Positions 16,690 through 24,615 of a stretch of DNA of 64,000 bases are shown piece by piece. The stretch is taken from assembly GCF_013090115.1 (NCBI RefSeq), contig NZ_JABFNN010000039.1:124001-188000 (forward strand). Direction: 5' to 3'. Below the pieces are notes generated by a model. It searched no databases. It worked only from the letters and a program-made list of their open reading frames with translations, and had not been told where the DNA came from. The position numbers were made by a program, and so were the translations under genes. The stretch is from Flagellimonas amphidinii (GTDB lineage Bacteria; Bacteroidota; Bacteroidia; Flavobacteriales; Flavobacteriaceae). Each line of letters opens with the position of its first letter. Position 1 is the first letter of the stretch.

Positions 16690-17454
16690 ATGACCGTTAC
16701 ATTTTTGGGCACTGGCACCTCACAGGGGATTCCTGTAATTGGAAGTAAACATCCAGTATGTTTAAGCAATGACCCCAAGGATAAAAGACTTAGGGTTTCC
16801 GTTTTGGTTTCTTGGAGCGAATACAATTATGTAATTGATTGTGGGCCAGATTTTAGACAGCAAATGTTGGTCAACCCCATTGAAAGATTGGATGGCATTC
16901 TTTTTACCCATGAACATGCCGACCATACCGCTGGAATTGATGATATTCGACCTTTTTTCTTTAGACAGGGAGATATACCAATATATGCCCATAAAAGGGT
17001 AATAACTTCTTTGGAGACCCGTTTTGAATATATTTTTGCAGGTGAAAATCGCTATCCGGGAGCTCCAGCAGTCAAAGTTTATGAAGTGAAGAACAATATG
17101 TCCATTGAATTGGGGGATTTGGATGTCATTCCCGTTGAAGCCTTCCATAATAGATTGCAAGTGTTTGGTTATCGATTTGGGGATTTTGTGTACTTGACCG
17201 ATGTGAAAAGTGTGGAGGAAAACGAAATTCAAAAAATAAAAGGAGCAAAGATACTGGTGGTCAATGCGCTGCGCGAAGAAGCACATCACTCTCATTTTAA
17301 TTTGGAAGAAGCCCTGGAATTTGCAAAATTGGTTGATGCAGAAAAAACTTATCTGACCCATATCAGTCATTTATTGGGATTTCACGAAGAAGTAGAAAAA
17401 AGATTGCCCAAAAATGTTTTTTTAGCCTACGATAATTTACAATTGAAGTTATAA
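16690..17454 (+). CDS. MBL-fold metallohydrolase, PhnP-like
   Basis: 254 residues from ATG 16690. The N-terminal FLGTGTSQGIPVIGSKHPVC is typical of the PhnP-like branch, as is the metal site FTHEHADHTAGIDDIRPF (HxHxDH). Further ligands are visible in VEAFHNR, VYLTDVKSV and the C-terminal LTHISHLLG. Family members hydrolyse phosphodiester bonds; PhnP itself cleaves phosphoribosyl cyclic phosphate. With no phosphonate genes nearby, the substrate here is open. The next gene starts 4 bases after the stop, so the two are probably co-transcribed. Confidence 0.88.
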   Translation: MTVTFLGTGTSQGIPVIGSKHPVCLSNDPKDKRLRVSVLVSWSEYNYVIDCGPDFRQQMLVNPIERLDGILFTHEHADHTAGIDDIRPFFFRQGDIPIYAHKRVITSLETRFEYIFAGENRYPGAPAVKVYEVKNNMSIELGDLDVIPVEAFHNRLQVFGYRFGDFVYLTDVKSVEENEIQKIKGAKILVVNALREEAHHSHFNLEEALEFAKLVDAEKTYLTHISHLLGFHEEVEKRLPKNVFLAYDNLQLKL

Positions 17455-17458
17455 GACC

Positions 17459-17956
17459 ATGAAGAATAAAATTTTCCTTTACCTATTTGTCTTTACCGCA
17501 CTGATTGCTTTGTTTCAATTTGTGAGCACAAATAACTTGCAAAAAGCTTTAAATGCCGATATTGAAAATTTACAGGGGCAGGTACAACAGCTTAAGGACT
17601 CCTTGCAAGGTTCCCAACTGAAGATATTGGATATGCAATACTTCAGTTTAGAGAACAATGATGATGCTTTGGCCTATTATGACCATCTCAATTTGGAGAA
17701 TCCAGCTCGTTATATCGAAGATAAATTACTGGAAACCAACGAGAAAAAAGGAAACAATCCGTTAGTGCCCTATGAGGGAATGGAGGGTGATTTTAAAATC
17801 AATAAGATTAAGGTGTTGAACCACAAATGGATTCTGACTGATTTTTCAGATGGAAAATATTGGGGGGATTTGGTACTAAAATATGAACTCAAGGATGATT
17901 TGAGCATTGACTTCACGTTATTGGACCATCTACTTTACGCCCGAAGCAATTATTAG
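17459..17956 (+). CDS. Single-pass membrane protein with coiled coil, unknown function
   Basis: 165 residues. An N-terminal membrane anchor (KNKIFLYLFVFTALIALFQFV) is followed by a short coiled coil (LQKALNADIENLQGQVQQLKDSL, residues about 28-52) and a small mixed domain ending DFTLLDHLLYARSNY. The body probably faces the periplasm. I recognise this as a type common in flavobacteria but without known function. It has no hydrolase motif, although homologues can inherit that label from the neighbouring gene. It overlaps the end of the convergent esterase gene by 4 bases. Confidence 0.7.
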   Translation: MKNKIFLYLFVFTALIALFQFVSTNNLQKALNADIENLQGQVQQLKDSLQGSQLKILDMQYFSLENNDDALAYYDHLNLENPARYIEDKLLETNEKKGNNPLVPYEGMEGDFKINKIKVLNHKWILTDFSDGKYWGDLVLKYELKDDLSIDFTLLDHLLYARSNY

Positions 17957-18612
17957 ATATGATCCTCTAACCATTTTTTGAAAGAGTAGAAATTTTGTTG
18001 GGACACACCGTGACCTATAGGGAATTCCTCGTACTTATGGTCAATATTTAGTTTTTTTAGAAAATCTGGGGTTTTTTGTGCCCATTCCAAAGGAATTACT
18101 TGGTCTACTTGACCATGTGAGGCATAAATATGCAAACTAGTGTGGTCTTTATCAGCATAATCCCTGGAGAGTATATTTTTATTGATGTAACCACTTAGAG
18201 CAATTACATTTTTAATTTTTTCAGGAAATGAAAGTGCCACGGAATAACTCAGAATAGTACCTTGACTAAACCCCAAAAGTGTGATGTTATTCTCGTCCAA
18301 GTTATAAGTTTCAATAGCTTCATCAATAAAAGCTACAATTTTACCCCTAGATTCTATAGCCTGTTTATCATCACTCCATTTTCCATATTCAGCATCAAAA
18401 TTAATGGCGTACCACGCATGACCGAAAGGGTCCAAATCATATGGAGCTCTAACTGAAAGTACCATTAATTCCTCAGGAAGCTCTGAAGCAAATGAAAACA
18501 AGTCCTCCTCGTTGCTACCATAACCATGAAACATAAAAATTGCTGGGATTTTATCCGTTTTTAGGGAAGAGGGGCGCAGCAGGTATTCTAAAGATAATGG
18601 GGTGGGGGACAT
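17953..18612 (-). CDS. Alpha/beta hydrolase of the phospholipase/carboxylesterase family
   Basis: 219 residues, the usual length for carboxylesterase/lysophospholipase-like proteins (Abhydrolase_2). An oxyanion segment MFHGYGSNEEDLFSFA comes first, the nucleophile elbow GFSQG follows near residue 118, then the catalytic Asp in HGQVDQVIPL and the catalytic His in FPIGHGVS. No signal peptide, so it is cytoplasmic. It probably cleaves small acyl esters or thioesters. The gene is separated by 11 bases from the upstream Tic20-like gene and is likely the end of the minus-strand group from 22124. Confidence 0.88.
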   Translation of the reverse strand: MSPTPLSLEYLLRPSSLKTDKIPAIFMFHGYGSNEEDLFSFASELPEELMVLSVRAPYDLDPFGHAWYAINFDAEYGKWSDDKQAIESRGKIVAFIDEAIETYNLDENNITLLGFSQGTILSYSVALSFPEKIKNVIALSGYINKNILSRDYADKDHTSLHIYASHGQVDQVIPLEWAQKTPDFLKKLNIDHKYEEFPIGHGVSQQNFYSFKKWLEDHI

Positions 18613-18623
18613 AACTTAAAAAC

Positions 18624-18947
18624 TTATGGAATAAAGGTAAACCATTTTTGAAAATGTGGCCCTAAAACCGGTAAGGGAGTTGTCTTCTCATTCAATGCTT
18701 GGATAAATCCATAACCCCAAAGTACCATATAGAACAAGTACAGCGGTAATGAGAGATAAACCACTTCTGTAAATGTCAGTACAATGGCCAAAGCATGAAA
18801 CAACAAATGTATTCCAAAAGCCTGTCGTATATGGAACCTTGCAAAGGTATTTTTAGGTTCCATATTCATTGTAATGGCAATTAAGCACCCCACAAGGGTA
18901 AGATATGCTATGATTGCTGTGGTTTTTCCAGATTTGGTTTCGCTCAA
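18624..18947 (-). CDS. Small membrane protein, Tic20/DUF4870-like
   Basis: 107 residues with three to four membrane segments (TTAIIAYLTLVGCLIAI, FHIRQAFGIHLLFHALAIVLTF, LYLFYMVLWGYGFIQAL). The motif FARFHIRQAFGIHLL between helices is the usual hallmark (F..fH.rQa) of DUF4870/Tic20-like inner-membrane proteins. Its biochemical role is unknown. It sits 4 bases from the dihydroorotase-like gene and 11 from the esterase gene, so the cluster is probably co-transcribed. Confidence 0.75.
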   Translation of the reverse strand: MSETKSGKTTAIIAYLTLVGCLIAITMNMEPKNTFARFHIRQAFGIHLLFHALAIVLTFTEVVYLSLPLYLFYMVLWGYGFIQALNEKTTPLPVLGPHFQKWFTFIP

Positions 18948-18951
18948 AATA

Positions 18952-20205
18952 TTAAATTGAAATTTGATCGTTGTTTATGATTCCGTAAACTTTTCCGAGT
19001 AATTGGGCGCCTAAGAACATACTATTTTTTGAAGTGGACAAAATATCCTCTTTGGCAAAAGTCCATTCCCCATCTGGATTAAATAGGGTCAGATTTGCCT
19101 TTTCCCCTTCTTGGAACTTCGTTTTTTCCAATCCAAAACGTTTCCTTCCTTTGGTTAACAGAACAATGGTATCTTCCAGTCCAAAAATTGGATTTAAAGC
19201 TCCGTATGCTGACTCAAGACCAAGACTTCCACACCTTGCATTGTCAAATTCAACCCTTTTTTCTTCAACATCAACAGGAATATGGTCAGCAGTGACAAAA
19301 TCAATGGTTCCATCTTTCAATCCTTTGATAAGTGCTTTGCAATCCTTTTGACTTCTGAGCGGTGGAGATACTTTATGGTTGGCATCAAAATTCTTTAAAC
19401 ATTCATCTGTAAAGACAAGATTATGCACCGCTACGCTACAACTGACATCCAAGCCTTTCTTTTTAGCTGCAGCTATCAATTTTACAGCATTTGCAGTTGA
19501 AATTGTGGGAATGTGTAGTTTGCCACCGGTATATTCCAAAACAAAAAGGTCACGTGCTATTTGGAGCTCTTCAGCCATGGCAGGGATTCCCTTTAGACCC
19601 AGTGTGGTTGAAACTTCCCCTTCATGAACTATCCCCTTTCCTTTTATGTGTATGTCTTGGGCAAAAGAACAAACCAATCCGCCAAAATTCTGGGCGTACA
19701 GTAAGGCTATTTTCAACAGATTGGGATTGGTTATCTGTGTTTTAAAATCGTAGAAGGCAACGGCTCCAGCATTTTTCATGTCATAAAGCTCAGCCAGGTC
19801 CTTTCCTTCGGAATTTTTGGTCAATGCTCCCAAAGGATACAGGTTTGTGATTTTTCCAGCACTTCTTTCCTTTAAAAAAACGATGTCAGAACTTGTATCT
19901 GGTATAGGTTTGGTATTTGGATTCAATACGATATCCGTAAAACCACTTTTCGCTGCTACTTGTAGACCATTCGCAATGGTTTCGCGCTCTTCATAGCCTG
20001 GTTCTCCAAAACTGACACTACTGTCAAACCAACCAAGGGAAACATGTAAATTTTTCACATCAACTATCTTGGTATTGGAAGGAGCCTCAACGGAAACAGC
20101 AATCTTTTCAAGAATTCCCTTTTTAATGAGAATATCACGCTTTTTCAAGTGTAATTCCCTGTTTTCTGGACACACAATTTTTGCAGACTTCAGGAGAATG
20201 TTCAT
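18952..20205 (-). CDS. Dihydroorotase-like amidohydrolase missing metal ligands (probable pseudo-enzyme)
   Basis: 417 residues from ATG 20205, which overlaps the previous stop as ATGA; a longer frame to 20274 lies inside that gene. The fold is that of class I dihydroorotase (pyrimidine synthesis): ANGLQVAAKSGFTDIVLNPN, GALTKNSEGKDLAELYDM, VTADHIPVDVEEKR, GLESAYGALNPIFG. The HxH metal motif (normally HVHLREPG) reads SVSFGEPG, and the His of the LHI-H-ST segment is Thr (LHIPTIST). The Arg of the substrate site is Gly. Catalysis is therefore unlikely unless the metal site has been rebuilt. It may act as a structural partner, like known inactive dihydroorotase homologues that assemble with aspartate transcarbamoylase. 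Confidence 0.82.
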   Translation of the reverse strand: MNILLKSAKIVCPENRELHLKKRDILIKKGILEKIAVSVEAPSNTKIVDVKNLHVSLGWFDSSVSFGEPGYEERETIANGLQVAAKSGFTDIVLNPNTKPIPDTSSDIVFLKERSAGKITNLYPLGALTKNSEGKDLAELYDMKNAGAVAFYDFKTQITNPNLLKIALLYAQNFGGLVCSFAQDIHIKGKGIVHEGEVSTTLGLKGIPAMAEELQIARDLFVLEYTGGKLHIPTISTANAVKLIAAAKKKGLDVSCSVAVHNLVFTDECLKNFDANHKVSPPLRSQKDCKALIKGLKDGTIDFVTADHIPVDVEEKRVEFDNARCGSLGLESAYGALNPIFGLEDTIVLLTKGRKRFGLEKTKFQEGEKANLTLFNPDGEWTFAKEDILSTSKNSMFLGAQLLGKVYGIINNDQISI

Positions 20206-22124
20206 GTAATGAATTTTTGAATGATTACTTCGATAAGAGCTAGAAGCAGCGCTAAAATAACAAACCATTTCCAATATGTGGCAATATTGCTTTCTGCTTC
20301 TAGATAATCAAAAAGCGAAGCAATAGAGCCATGGACTTGCACATGCTCTAGTTGCTCTAGGTTTAAATAGTTGAGTTCACTCTCCGTTCTCGGATAATTG
20401 AAACTTATTTTTTGTAGTACCTCATTATTTTGATTGATGTTGAATATCCCATCTGTTTCTGGAACTTCATCAAAAGTCAACCTTACCCTATTGGCAAAAC
20501 TTTGTTGCAGAGGGATAAAATCATAACCTTCTTTTGAAACATTCAGTACCTGATCATTCACCAAATCAATAGAAAGATCAACAATATTTGATTGTCCAGT
20601 GGTATAATAAAGCGTAGGGGTCTTGAGACCAGAAACTGCCATATTATAAAAAGTTGGTACAATCAAAGGGGAGTTCTTGAAATTGGAATTTTCAGTTTCC
20701 AATGAGGAAGAAAAAACATAAAACCCATCAAATCCGCTCAGAAAAGCATCATTTCCTTCAAAAGAAAGAATGCTGGCGGCATTGGTTTGCGATTTAAAAT
20801 ATTGTTTTACTGAAGGGTATTGGAAATTTTTGACCTCTTCTTCAAATACATTCGTAAATAGAGGATGTTCAAACGAAATTGAAGTGATTCTTTTGTTCAA
20901 ATTGATGAGTTCCTCAAATCTTGTATTTTGAAAATTGGATAACAATGAATTGTACGATTCCAAATCACTTTCTGTAGCAGGGATAATTATGAGTGAACCT
21001 CCATTTTCCCTAAAAGTTCTCAACACGTTTTGAAGACTGGAAGGAATGGTTTTGAGATTATTCAGAATTACTACATTTTGTTGGTCCAATTGACTATAAT
21101 CCAAACTTTTTAAGTTGTATGTAGTGAATAAAAATTCATCATCGGTGTACAGCCGTTCAAGAAAATCGCTGTTGGACTCACTAATAGCAAGTACTTTTAC
21201 CTTTTCTTTTTCATTAATGTTGAAATAAAACTGATTGTCGTAGGTAAGGCCATTGTCCACAATAGAGAGTTTGCCATCCAAAATGTTATCCGTAGGAATG
21301 GTAAATTCAACTGTGGCTTTTCCATCATCTTGAAATTCAGCCCCATTTTTTGCAATGAGAATTTCACCATTATAAAGAGATAGCGGTGAATTATCATCAG
21401 GATTTCCTCCAGAAACCAATATGCCGAGTTGGGGTTGGCCTTGGGTATCATTTTGCAGATAAACAGAATCAATGGAGATATTTAAAGTCGTTTCTGGTCT
21501 TACAGAAACTAAATGGTGTTCATTGATGGAATCAAAAGAAGTGTTAGTTGCTTCAATACGCTGTTGAAAATCTGAGACAATGATTAATTTTTTGGAGGTA
21601 GCATTCGAATTTGAAAATAGCGTATTGGCCTTTAATTGAATTTCATCTAGGGTTAATTGACGATGTGAAAAGGTAAGGGACAATAAATTGTTCTGGATGT
21701 CATCCAACGTAACATTTTTAAATGTTTTTTCATTGGTGAATAAGCTAAATGGACTGTTGGGCGGCACATTTTTCAATAGCTCTTGAACAGATTTCGTCAA
21801 AAGAGTAAGTCCATCTGCTCTTGCCTGCATGCTAAAAGAATCATCAAGATAGACCACCACTTCTTTTTCCTTTAGAGCTGTTTCATTGGCGACAAAAGGC
21901 TGCGCAAATGCAATGACCAATGCTGCCAATAGTAATGATCTAGTTACTAAAAGTAGCCATTTTTTTAAAGTATTGCTCTTTCTGGATTCTGAGACCACTT
22001 TTTGTAGCATTGCTACATTGGTAAATGGAGTCTTTTTATATCGGCGTAACTGAAAAAGATGGATTAAAAGAGGAATGATGAGTAGAAAAAGTGCCCAAAG
22101 AATTTCTGGATGTTTAAACTGCAT
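20202..22124 (-). CDS. BatA/vWA-like membrane protein
   Basis: 640 residues from ATG 22124. A TAnnTTTG box lies inside the longer frame to 22163, so the longer start is rejected. The N-terminus has the BatA double-membrane pattern MQFKHPEILWALFLLIIPLLIHLFQLRRYKKTPFTNVAML, then a second segment, LLLVTRSLLLAALVIAFAQPF. A vWA-like domain follows, with the MIDAS-like start VVVYLDDSFSMQ (DxSxS: Asp-Ser-Phe-Ser), a long beta-rich periplasmic region, and a final membrane helix (WKWFVILALLLALIEVII). Such proteins are widespread in Bacteroidota but their role is unclear; proposed roles are in envelope stress or protein complexes. First gene of a four-gene unit. Confidence 0.85.
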   Translation of the reverse strand: MQFKHPEILWALFLLIIPLLIHLFQLRRYKKTPFTNVAMLQKVVSESRKSNTLKKWLLLVTRSLLLAALVIAFAQPFVANETALKEKEVVVYLDDSFSMQARADGLTLLTKSVQELLKNVPPNSPFSLFTNEKTFKNVTLDDIQNNLLSLTFSHRQLTLDEIQLKANTLFSNSNATSKKLIIVSDFQQRIEATNTSFDSINEHHLVSVRPETTLNISIDSVYLQNDTQGQPQLGILVSGGNPDDNSPLSLYNGEILIAKNGAEFQDDGKATVEFTIPTDNILDGKLSIVDNGLTYDNQFYFNINEKEKVKVLAISESNSDFLERLYTDDEFLFTTYNLKSLDYSQLDQQNVVILNNLKTIPSSLQNVLRTFRENGGSLIIIPATESDLESYNSLLSNFQNTRFEELINLNKRITSISFEHPLFTNVFEEEVKNFQYPSVKQYFKSQTNAASILSFEGNDAFLSGFDGFYVFSSSLETENSNFKNSPLIVPTFYNMAVSGLKTPTLYYTTGQSNIVDLSIDLVNDQVLNVSKEGYDFIPLQQSFANRVRLTFDEVPETDGIFNINQNNEVLQKISFNYPRTESELNYLNLEQLEHVQVHGSIASLFDYLEAESNIATYWKWFVILALLLALIEVIIQKFIT

Positions 22125-22141
22125 TCCCAACCTTGATTGGA

Positions 22142-22149
22142 CAAATATA
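22142..22149 (-). promoter_or_regulatory. Candidate -7 box for the BatA operon
   Basis: The minus strand reads TATATTTG (TAnnTTTG), 18 bases upstream of ATG 22124 and inside the longer reading frame. It supports the shorter protein. Confidence 0.5.
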
Positions 22150-22208
22150 GGGATTAAAACCATCTGGTCTTAAAATTGGAACTGTTAAGAGTTTGGTAAT
22201 TTTAAAAC

Positions 22209-23216
22209 TCAACAGAAAAAGAAATAATCTTGCATAGCTAATTGCCCCAATTTTAAAAAGTATGCACGAATTTCTTCTTGGGCTGATTCGTTGGCAACTG
22301 TGACGATACTTTGTGGATTTTTTAAAGATGCAAGTGTTTCAAAATGAACTAGTTCATGCCCATATATTTTCTTGCCAATTTTCTGCGGATTGTCACAAAG
22401 CCAGGTAAAGTCAATCTTCTGTTCCAATAATTGCTTGGCTATTGTTTTTCCTTTGAATCCAGCCCCCCAAACTACCAATGGTCTATTTATTTGGTGATGT
22501 AGTTTTAAAAAGTAGTATAATTTAATGTCAAGAAAATAGTTTTGTGCGTAGTGTTCATGTGTGCGGGATGTTCTGCTATCATAATCCCTCCAAAGATGTA
22601 TGATCGTATTGCAAGGAATAATTTTTAAACCATGTTCATAGAACCTGAATGTAAGATCATAATCTTCCGGATATCTGTTAGGTTCAAAAGCCCCACAAAG
22701 TTCTAAGTCATCCCGATGTGTCATCCAACAGGGCGAGGGGATAACACATTCTTTATAGATTTCTGTATAATTACTTCCCGTAGCGGTCAATGCATTTAAC
22801 CATGCCTCATACCGTTCATAACCATTGCTGATGCCTCTATCTGAAAAATAGTTGACTTGGCCCACGGCTACATGACCTATGCCAAATTCATGTAAGGAGT
22901 CAACCATGATTTTTAATCTATTTGGTTTCATGATATCATCAGAATCCATACGGCTGACCATATCTCCTGTACTTTTTGAGTAAGCCTTACGTAATGCCGG
23001 GATTATCCCTTGACCTTTATTATTAAAAACCTTAATTCTGGGGTCTTTTTTAGCGTAAGAATTGAGTAAACTCAAACTAGTATCATCTGAGTGGTCGTTT
23101 ACCGCCAAAACCTCCCAGTTTTCATACGATTGGTTTAAAATTGAATTCAAACAATCAGGAAGAAAATGTGCGGTGTTCTTAAAAGGAATGAGAATACTTA
23201 CCTTGGAATCTTGCAT
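22209..23216 (-). CDS. GT2 family glycosyltransferase with C-terminal Rossmann-like domain
   Basis: 335 residues from ATG 23216. The N-terminal GT-A domain is clear: KVSILIPFKNTAHFLPDCLNSIL, ENWEVLAVNDHSDD, GDMVSRMDSDDIMKPNRL with the DxD motif, then PSPCWMTHRDDLELCGAFEPNRYPEDYDLTFRF. After about residue 245 a second domain begins with VVWGAGFKGKTIAKQLLEQKIDFTWLCDN, a dinucleotide-type glycine-rich loop, continuing to SIVTVANESAQEEIRAYF. This tail resembles the nucleotide-sugar-binding fold found at the ends of some methyltransferases and sugar-modifying enzymes. The acceptor is unknown. It stands alone between two unrelated units. Confidence 0.85.
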   Translation of the reverse strand: MQDSKVSILIPFKNTAHFLPDCLNSILNQSYENWEVLAVNDHSDDTSLSLLNSYAKKDPRIKVFNNKGQGIIPALRKAYSKSTGDMVSRMDSDDIMKPNRLKIMVDSLHEFGIGHVAVGQVNYFSDRGISNGYERYEAWLNALTATGSNYTEIYKECVIPSPCWMTHRDDLELCGAFEPNRYPEDYDLTFRFYEHGLKIIPCNTIIHLWRDYDSRTSRTHEHYAQNYFLDIKLYYFLKLHHQINRPLVVWGAGFKGKTIAKQLLEQKIDFTWLCDNPQKIGKKIYGHELVHFETLASLKNPQSIVTVANESAQEEIRAYFLKLGQLAMQDYFFFC

Positions 23217-23257
23217 TATACAAATTAACAAAATCCCAAGGCAAGTATGGAGGTTGC

Positions 23258-23668
23258 TTAAAAGTGCAACAAATCTGGTTGTACGTATTCGGTTTTGGAT
23301 TTTACATCTGAAAAGATATCAAAACCATAATGCTGACCCAACAATTCTTGAAAGGCTGTGGTTAATCTAGGAAATTCATTAAGAAAACCTTTAAAATCAA
23401 TTTTACTGGTTTTTTGCATAAAATGATTAACAACTTTAACTGCTGCAACGGTTACCGTTATATGAAACTTACAACCATCACCATGCACGGTATCGAATCT
23501 TCGGATGGCATTGCAAACTTTTTTTACTGCCTGTTGTTCCCCATATTTTAAAATATAAATCCAAGCTAATCTTAAATGGGCTTCATGATTGAAAAGTTTA
23601 GGTTCCAAGGAACATTCCTCAAATTTTCTTTCAAACTCTAGGTCATTGAGTTCATAATGGTTATTCAT
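23258..23668 (-). CDS. Conserved hypothetical protein (136 aa)
   Basis: A small soluble alpha-helical protein with the motif LFNHEAHLRLAWIYILKYG near residue 27 and FDTVHGDGCKFHITVTVAAVKVVNHFM near 60. The HEAHLRLAW segment, with conserved-looking His/Glu, and the later HGD/KFH segment recur in a widespread family without assigned function. The histidines could bind a metal, but this is a guess. It is separated by 41 bases from the GT2 gene downstream of it, with no obvious functional tie. Confidence 0.65.
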   Translation of the reverse strand: MNNHYELNDLEFERKFEECSLEPKLFNHEAHLRLAWIYILKYGEQQAVKKVCNAIRRFDTVHGDGCKFHITVTVAAVKVVNHFMQKTSKIDFKGFLNEFPRLTTAFQELLGQHYGFDIFSDVKSKTEYVQPDLLHF

Positions 23669-23743
23669 ATAATTTTCTTCAAAAATTTGACCTATTTAAA
23701 ATGACTACATTCTAAAGATTGAAAATCATTGGCTGAAATTATG

Positions 23744-24526
23744 TCAACCAATATTTTCTGACTTGTTGATATCCTTAAAAGTCAACATGTCCCAAACTTT
23801 GGTGGAAGCTCCATGAAAAAAACCAGTTTCATGTTCGTATTTGGATGGATTTTTAAAGGTTCCAAAAATGATATCGAACAGAGGAATATCAGAATAGTTA
23901 TAGGCATGTACTCCTTTGGCATGATGTACAGTATGGGCCTCTGGTCTTTGAATAATATAGCCTAACCAAGCTGGAGTTTTAATATTACTGTGCTGAAAAA
24001 TTCCCAAAAACGTAGTAATTAAAATAAATAGGGTGGCAGCTTCAGGGGTAAATCCTGCGATGACCACTAAACAAAGACTTCCCAATAAAGTGAATCCAAT
24101 CATATCCATGGGACTAAAGTAGAATGCTCCATAGGTATCCATACGCTCTGCACTGTGATGCATTTGGTGGAAAACCTTCCAAAGATTATCATTTTTGTGC
24201 ATGGCCCTATGCCAAATATAGAGGGCAAATTCATAAATCATGATACTTACAAATGCTCCCCATCCGGCACCTAATGCAGTCAAATCAAAGATTTGAATTT
24301 CTGCTAAATAGGTATCCCATATTAAGGGAAAATAGGTGGATAGATAAAAGAAGACTGCAAAGGATGTCAATCCCCTTAGCTTCCAGAATTTTAATTTAGG
24401 CAGCTTTCTTGCAGGAAAGAGACCTTCCCATAACATTAAAACCCCGTATATGCCCAATACAATTAATGAAATAGGATCCACAAGAATCTCCCAAGGGTTT
24501 GGTAAATTTTGTAACATAGTTTCCAT
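23744..24526 (-). CDS. Sterol desaturase / fatty acid hydroxylase superfamily protein
   Basis: 260 residues with about four to five membrane helices and the di-iron histidine clusters of the family: HRAMH near residue 125, HQMHHSAERMDTY near 138, and HTVHHAKG near 198. An extra His in QHSNIKTP lies between. Members use O2 at a di-iron site to hydroxylate or desaturate lipids at the membrane. The substrate is unknown: hopanoids, fatty acids and carotenoids are all possible. A second, different member is at 60170. The gene appears monocistronic. Confidence 0.88.
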   Translation of the reverse strand: METMLQNLPNPWEILVDPISLIVLGIYGVLMLWEGLFPARKLPKLKFWKLRGLTSFAVFFYLSTYFPLIWDTYLAEIQIFDLTALGAGWGAFVSIMIYEFALYIWHRAMHKNDNLWKVFHQMHHSAERMDTYGAFYFSPMDMIGFTLLGSLCLVVIAGFTPEAATLFILITTFLGIFQHSNIKTPAWLGYIIQRPEAHTVHHAKGVHAYNYSDIPLFDIIFGTFKNPSKYEHETGFFHGASTKVWDMLTFKDINKSENIG

Positions 24527-24615
24527 TGTTTTGCTTTATAATGTTTTTCTTGATTATGTTGTTCACATAATAATGCAAAAGTTTTGGCCTTACATTGTGA
24601 GGAAACTATGTAAGT

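Noticed and set aside
16762..17370. Minus-strand frame of 202 codons inside the MBL hydrolase gene
   Set aside because: Antisense shadow; the plus-strand gene has a full metallohydrolase motif set, and this frame has a composition unlike real proteins.
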